Assembly (NCBI GenBank): GCA_021783175.1 | Contig: JAJXUF010000143.1 | Coordinates: 1-7,687, forward strand | DNA from: Pseudomonadota bacterium | GTDB taxonomy: Bacteria > Pseudomonadota > Gammaproteobacteria > Acidiferrobacterales > UBA6901 | DNA length: 7,687 nucleotides | Reading direction: 5' to 3' | Part shown: in pieces, positions 5,841 to 7,687 of the stretch | Layout: every line of letters starts with the position of its first letter | How positions within the stretch are numbered: position 1 is the stretch's first letter | The notes under the pieces: generated by a model | What the model was told of the DNA's origin: nothing | The model's database searches: none | The model's input: the letters and a program-made list of their open reading frames with translations, nothing else | Position numbers and translations under genes: made by a program

Positions 5841-5860
5841 TAGTGTAGGTGATACACGAA
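5840..5860. promoter_or_regulatory. Predicted NrtR operator 2
   Basis: TTAGTGT-N7-ACACGAA repeats the design of operator 1 with one arm mismatch (ACACGAA in place of ACACTAA). Its centre is 23 bases from that of operator 1, about two helix turns. It begins at the last base of the predicted -10, covers the expected transcription start and ends eight bases before the nrtR ATG. Confidence 0.65.
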
Positions 5861-5868
5861 GTGAGCTC

Positions 5869-6534
5869 ATGGAGAGACAATTGTATCCACGTCCCATTGT
5901 TGGCACCGAGGTGGTGATTTTTAGCATTTGGGAACGTCAACTGAAGGTCCTTCTAGTACGGCGGGAAGATGAACCCCATCGAGGTCGATGGGCCTTGCCC
6001 GGCGGATTCATTCGAGTGGACGAGGAAATTGAAGATTGTGCCACGCGCGAACTGAGGGAGCAGACCGGCGTTTGCGGGATCAATCTTGAGCAGCTCTACA
6101 CGTTCGGGCGTCTCACCCGTGATCCGCGTGAGCGTGTGATTAGCGTGGCGTATTTTGCGCTAATTCCGCGCGACAAGGTGCTGCCGCATCCAGCCTTGCA
6201 ATCCCTGGCAACCGAATGGTTTGTGCTTGATGCCCTGCCAGACCTGGCTTTCGATCATAATGAAATTGTAGCGGTGGCGTATGAACGTCTCGGCGCGAAG
6301 CTGAGCTATTCGACGATCGCGTTTCAGGCTATGCCCGAAAAGTTCACGCTCAGCGAGTTGCAAGAAGTTTATGAGATTATTCTCCGGGTCGATCTTGATA
6401 AACGCAATTTTCGTAAGAGGATTCTAGCGTCCGGTCAGATGGAAGAAACGTGTGAAGAGCGGCGTATTGGTCAACACCGACCCGCGCGACTGTTTCGTGC
6501 CAGGAACCCACACAGTATTGAGGTTATCAGGTAG
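5869..6534 (+). CDS. nrtR: NrtR, Nudix-related transcriptional regulator of NAD metabolism
   Basis: A 221-residue regulator with an N-terminal Nudix-fold effector domain (about 8-140) and a C-terminal winged helix (about 145-215). NrtR proteins bind ADP-ribose or NAD-related ligands and control NAD biosynthesis genes, usually as repressors. The Nudix box at 46-68 fits Gx5Ex7REUxEExGU except that the second Glu of the EE pair is Gln (REL-R-E64-Q65-TGV); that Glu is a metal ligand in active Nudix hydrolases, so this domain probably senses rather than hydrolyses. The segment FTLSELQEVYEIILRVDLDKRNFRKRIL (159-186) followed by METC and RPARLFR is the typical NrtR DNA-binding end. The ATG at 5869 lies behind a poor GTGAG site. 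Its promoter carries two palindromes, implying autoregulation, and nadA downstream fits the role. High confidence for family; effector identity is inferred. Confidence 0.93.
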   Translation: MERQLYPRPIVGTEVVIFSIWERQLKVLLVRREDEPHRGRWALPGGFIRVDEEIEDCATRELREQTGVCGINLEQLYTFGRLTRDPRERVISVAYFALIPRDKVLPHPALQSLATEWFVLDALPDLAFDHNEIVAVAYERLGAKLSYSTIAFQAMPEKFTLSELQEVYEIILRVDLDKRNFRKRILASGQMEETCEERRIGQHRPARLFRARNPHSIEVIR

Positions 6535-6535
6535 G
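6529..6535 (+). promoter_or_regulatory. Shine-Dalgarno-like site of the 71-aa ORF, overlapping the nrtR stop
   Basis: AGGTAGG lies six bases before the ATG at 6542 and includes the TAG stop of nrtR (6532-6534), an arrangement typical of translational coupling. Confidence 0.45.
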
Positions 6536-6541
6536 CAAGAC

Positions 6542-6757
6542 ATGGAGAAAAGACAGAGTTTCAATGCTATTCTGTCCCAGCAGATGAACTTGCAGGTAGC
6601 CTTTTTGAAGCCCAACTTCGTTGATCTGCCGTTTAACGGCGCAAGGCGCCAGTGGCGGGAAACAATTTGCCAAAGTTTGTCTCGTGTAGGGGTGGTCGCA
6701 ACAGGGCCGGATGTACAACTCGGGGCCCATTCTCTTGCGCTATGCAGCAGGAGGTGA
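6542..6757 (+). CDS. Hypothetical 71-aa protein between nrtR and nadA
   Basis: I do not recognise this frame. It codes for 71 mostly polar, basic residues (starts MEKRQSFNAILSQQ, ends LALCSRR) with two cysteines, no signal peptide and no clear membrane segment. In its favour: an SD-like AGGTAGG six bases upstream, a start seven bases after the nrtR stop, a stop (TGA 6755-6757) inside the nadA ribosome binding site three bases before the nadA ATG, and third-position base use not obviously different from its neighbours. Against it: no family motif, short length, and the stretch could simply be a long untranslated spacer. If real it is part of the nrtR-nadA operon. A five-base stem GGCGC/GCGCC with three-base loop lies inside it. 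Confidence 0.4.
   Translation: MEKRQSFNAILSQQMNLQVAFLKPNFVDLPFNGARRQWRETICQSLSRVGVVATGPDVQLGAHSLALCSRR
6749..6757 (+). promoter_or_regulatory. Near-perfect Shine-Dalgarno of nadA
   Basis: AGGAGGTGA is complementary to the 16S rRNA tail over its full length, with GGAGG ending six bases before the nadA ATG at 6761. It contains the stop codon of the preceding 71-aa frame. Confidence 0.9.
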
Positions 6758-6760
6758 CGC

Positions 6761-7687
6761 ATGAATAATCTCAAAATCGCACCTGTCATACCGCTAGTCA
6801 CGGTTCCGGACACCGCCAAGGTTCTGGCGCGCACTGCGATCGCAACAGAGGCCGAACGGACGCGCACGATAAAAGATATCAGGCGCCTGCTGCAGGAGCA
6901 GAACGCAGTATTGGTTGCGCATTATTACGTCGATGAAGAGCTTCAGAAGCTTGCTGAAGAAACCGGGGGTTTTGTTTCTGATTCCCTCGATATGGCACGA
7001 TTCGGCCACGAGCATCCCGCAAAAACCCTAGTGGTGGCGGGTGTGCGCTTCATGGGCGAAACCGCGAAAATTCTGAATCCAGAAAAGCGCATACTTATGC
7101 CGACGTTCGAAGCCGAATGTTCGTTGGATCTCGAATGTCCAGCCGAGCAGTTCATCCCGTTCTGTGACAGCTATCCGGACCGCACAATAGTTGTCTATTC
7201 CAACACCAGCGCAGAGGTCAAGGCGCGTGCCGACTGGGTGGTATCGTCCAGCATCGCGGTGCCGGTCGCAAGATTTCTGAAAAGCCGCGGGGAGAAGATT
7301 CTTTGGGCTCCCGACCGCCATCTTGGATCCTATGTGCAACAAGTGACTGGCGCGGACATGGTTCTCTGGCCGGGCGCTTGTGTTGTGCACGAAGCATTCA
7401 AGGCACAAGCTTTGGCCGCCCTCAAGCGGCAGCATCCGGAAGCAGCTGTGCTCGCCCATCCCGAATCGCCCGCCTCCGTACTAGAGCTCGCTGACGTTGT
7501 TGGGTCCACTACGCAACTGATCAAGGCTGCGCGTGAACTTCCTCAGCGCACATTGATTGTTGCGACCGACAACGGGATATTCTATAAGATGAAACAGGCG
7601 GCCCCCGACAAATTGCTTATGGAGGCCCCTACTGCCGGTGCGGGCGCGACCTGTCGCAGTTGTGCTCATTGCCCCTGGATGGCCATG
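6761..7687 (+). CDS. nadA: Quinolinate synthase NadA (partial, C-terminus beyond window)
   Basis: NadA condenses iminoaspartate with dihydroxyacetone phosphate to quinolinate, the precursor of NAD, using an oxygen-sensitive 4Fe-4S cluster in the cytoplasm. The first 309 codons are present and in frame to the window end; E. coli NadA is about 347 residues, so roughly 40-50 residues are missing. The three cluster ligands known from E. coli (C113, C200, C297) fall at C120 in [10 protein letters not shown]207 in GACVVHE and C304 in [12 protein letters not shown], all with the same offset of seven. HYY (54-56), [14 protein letters not shown] (69-82), [12 protein letters not shown] (147-158) and APDRHLG (183-189) are family hallmarks. 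The N-terminal 30 residues are variable and include PVIPLVTVP. It follows nrtR in the same direction behind a near-perfect ribosome binding site, and is presumably repressed by NrtR. Confidence 0.97.
   Translation, partial: MNNLKIAPVIPLVTVPDTAKVLARTAIATEAERTRTIKDIRRLLQEQNAVLVAHYYVDEELQKLAEETGGFVSDSLDMARFGHEHPAKTLVVAGVRFMGETAKILNPEKRILMPTFEAECSLDLECPAEQFIPFCDSYPDRTIVVYSNTSAEVKARADWVVSSSIAVPVARFLKSRGEKILWAPDRHLGSYVQQVTGADMVLWPGACVVHEAFKAQALAALKRQHPEAAVLAHPESPASVLELADVVGSTTQLIKAARELPQRTLIVATDNGIFYKMKQAAPDKLLMEAPTAGAGATCRSCAHCPWMAM

Noticed and set aside
6424..6867. Leftward frame of 147 residues across the nrtR-nadA junction
   Set aside because: It overlaps two well-supported genes on the other strand and has no motif or ribosome binding site.
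1..7687. CRISPR array, tRNA, rRNA, transposase or phage genes
   Set aside because: No regularly spaced repeats, tRNA-like folds, or mobile-element proteins were seen on either strand.

Overview
The window looks like a chromosomal stretch from a proteobacterium, most likely beta- or gammaproteobacterial. The basis is E. coli-type NadA and PbpG sequences, an NrtR regulator, good Shine-Dalgarno sites and moderate G+C (roughly mid-50s by eye). No phage, IS, CRISPR, rRNA or tRNA signal is visible. I could not identify the genus from sequence alone.

Left part (1-2007): the N-terminal 350 codons of a UvrA nucleotide-excision-repair ATPase run leftward off the window edge, divergent from a rightward dienelactone-hydrolase-family alpha/beta hydrolase that starts at a GTG with a strong ribosome binding site.

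Middle (2008-4332): four rightward genes with separate gaps. They are a TVP38/TMEM64 (VTT-domain) membrane protein; a 107-aa protein with a Rho-N-like domain behind a good sigma70-type promoter; a 133-aa DUF3775 protein; and a 112-aa stand-alone thioredoxin-fold protein with a WCAPC active site. The two small genes before the thioredoxin start behind clear Shine-Dalgarno sites that move their starts inside longer open frames. The gap 4333-4567 holds no gene I can support, but it carries an FNR-like half-palindrome pair and an inverted repeat.

Right part (4568-7687): a leftward PbpG-type D-Ala-D-Ala endopeptidase (PBP7/8 family) is divergent from a rightward operon of nrtR, a 71-aa unknown ORF and nadA (quinolinate synthase, cut by the window end). 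The nrtR promoter carries two tandem palindromes of the same design (TTAGTGT-N7-ACACTAA and TTAGTGT-N7-ACACGAA), one between the -35 and -10 and one over the predicted start of transcription. The simplest reading is an autoregulated NAD-biosynthesis operon: NrtR senses an NAD-related metabolite and represses itself together with the first dedicated step of de novo NAD synthesis downstream of aspartate oxidation. The small ORF between them has its own ribosome binding site and ends inside the nadA ribosome binding site, which suggests translational coupling. This operon is the most interesting part of the window.
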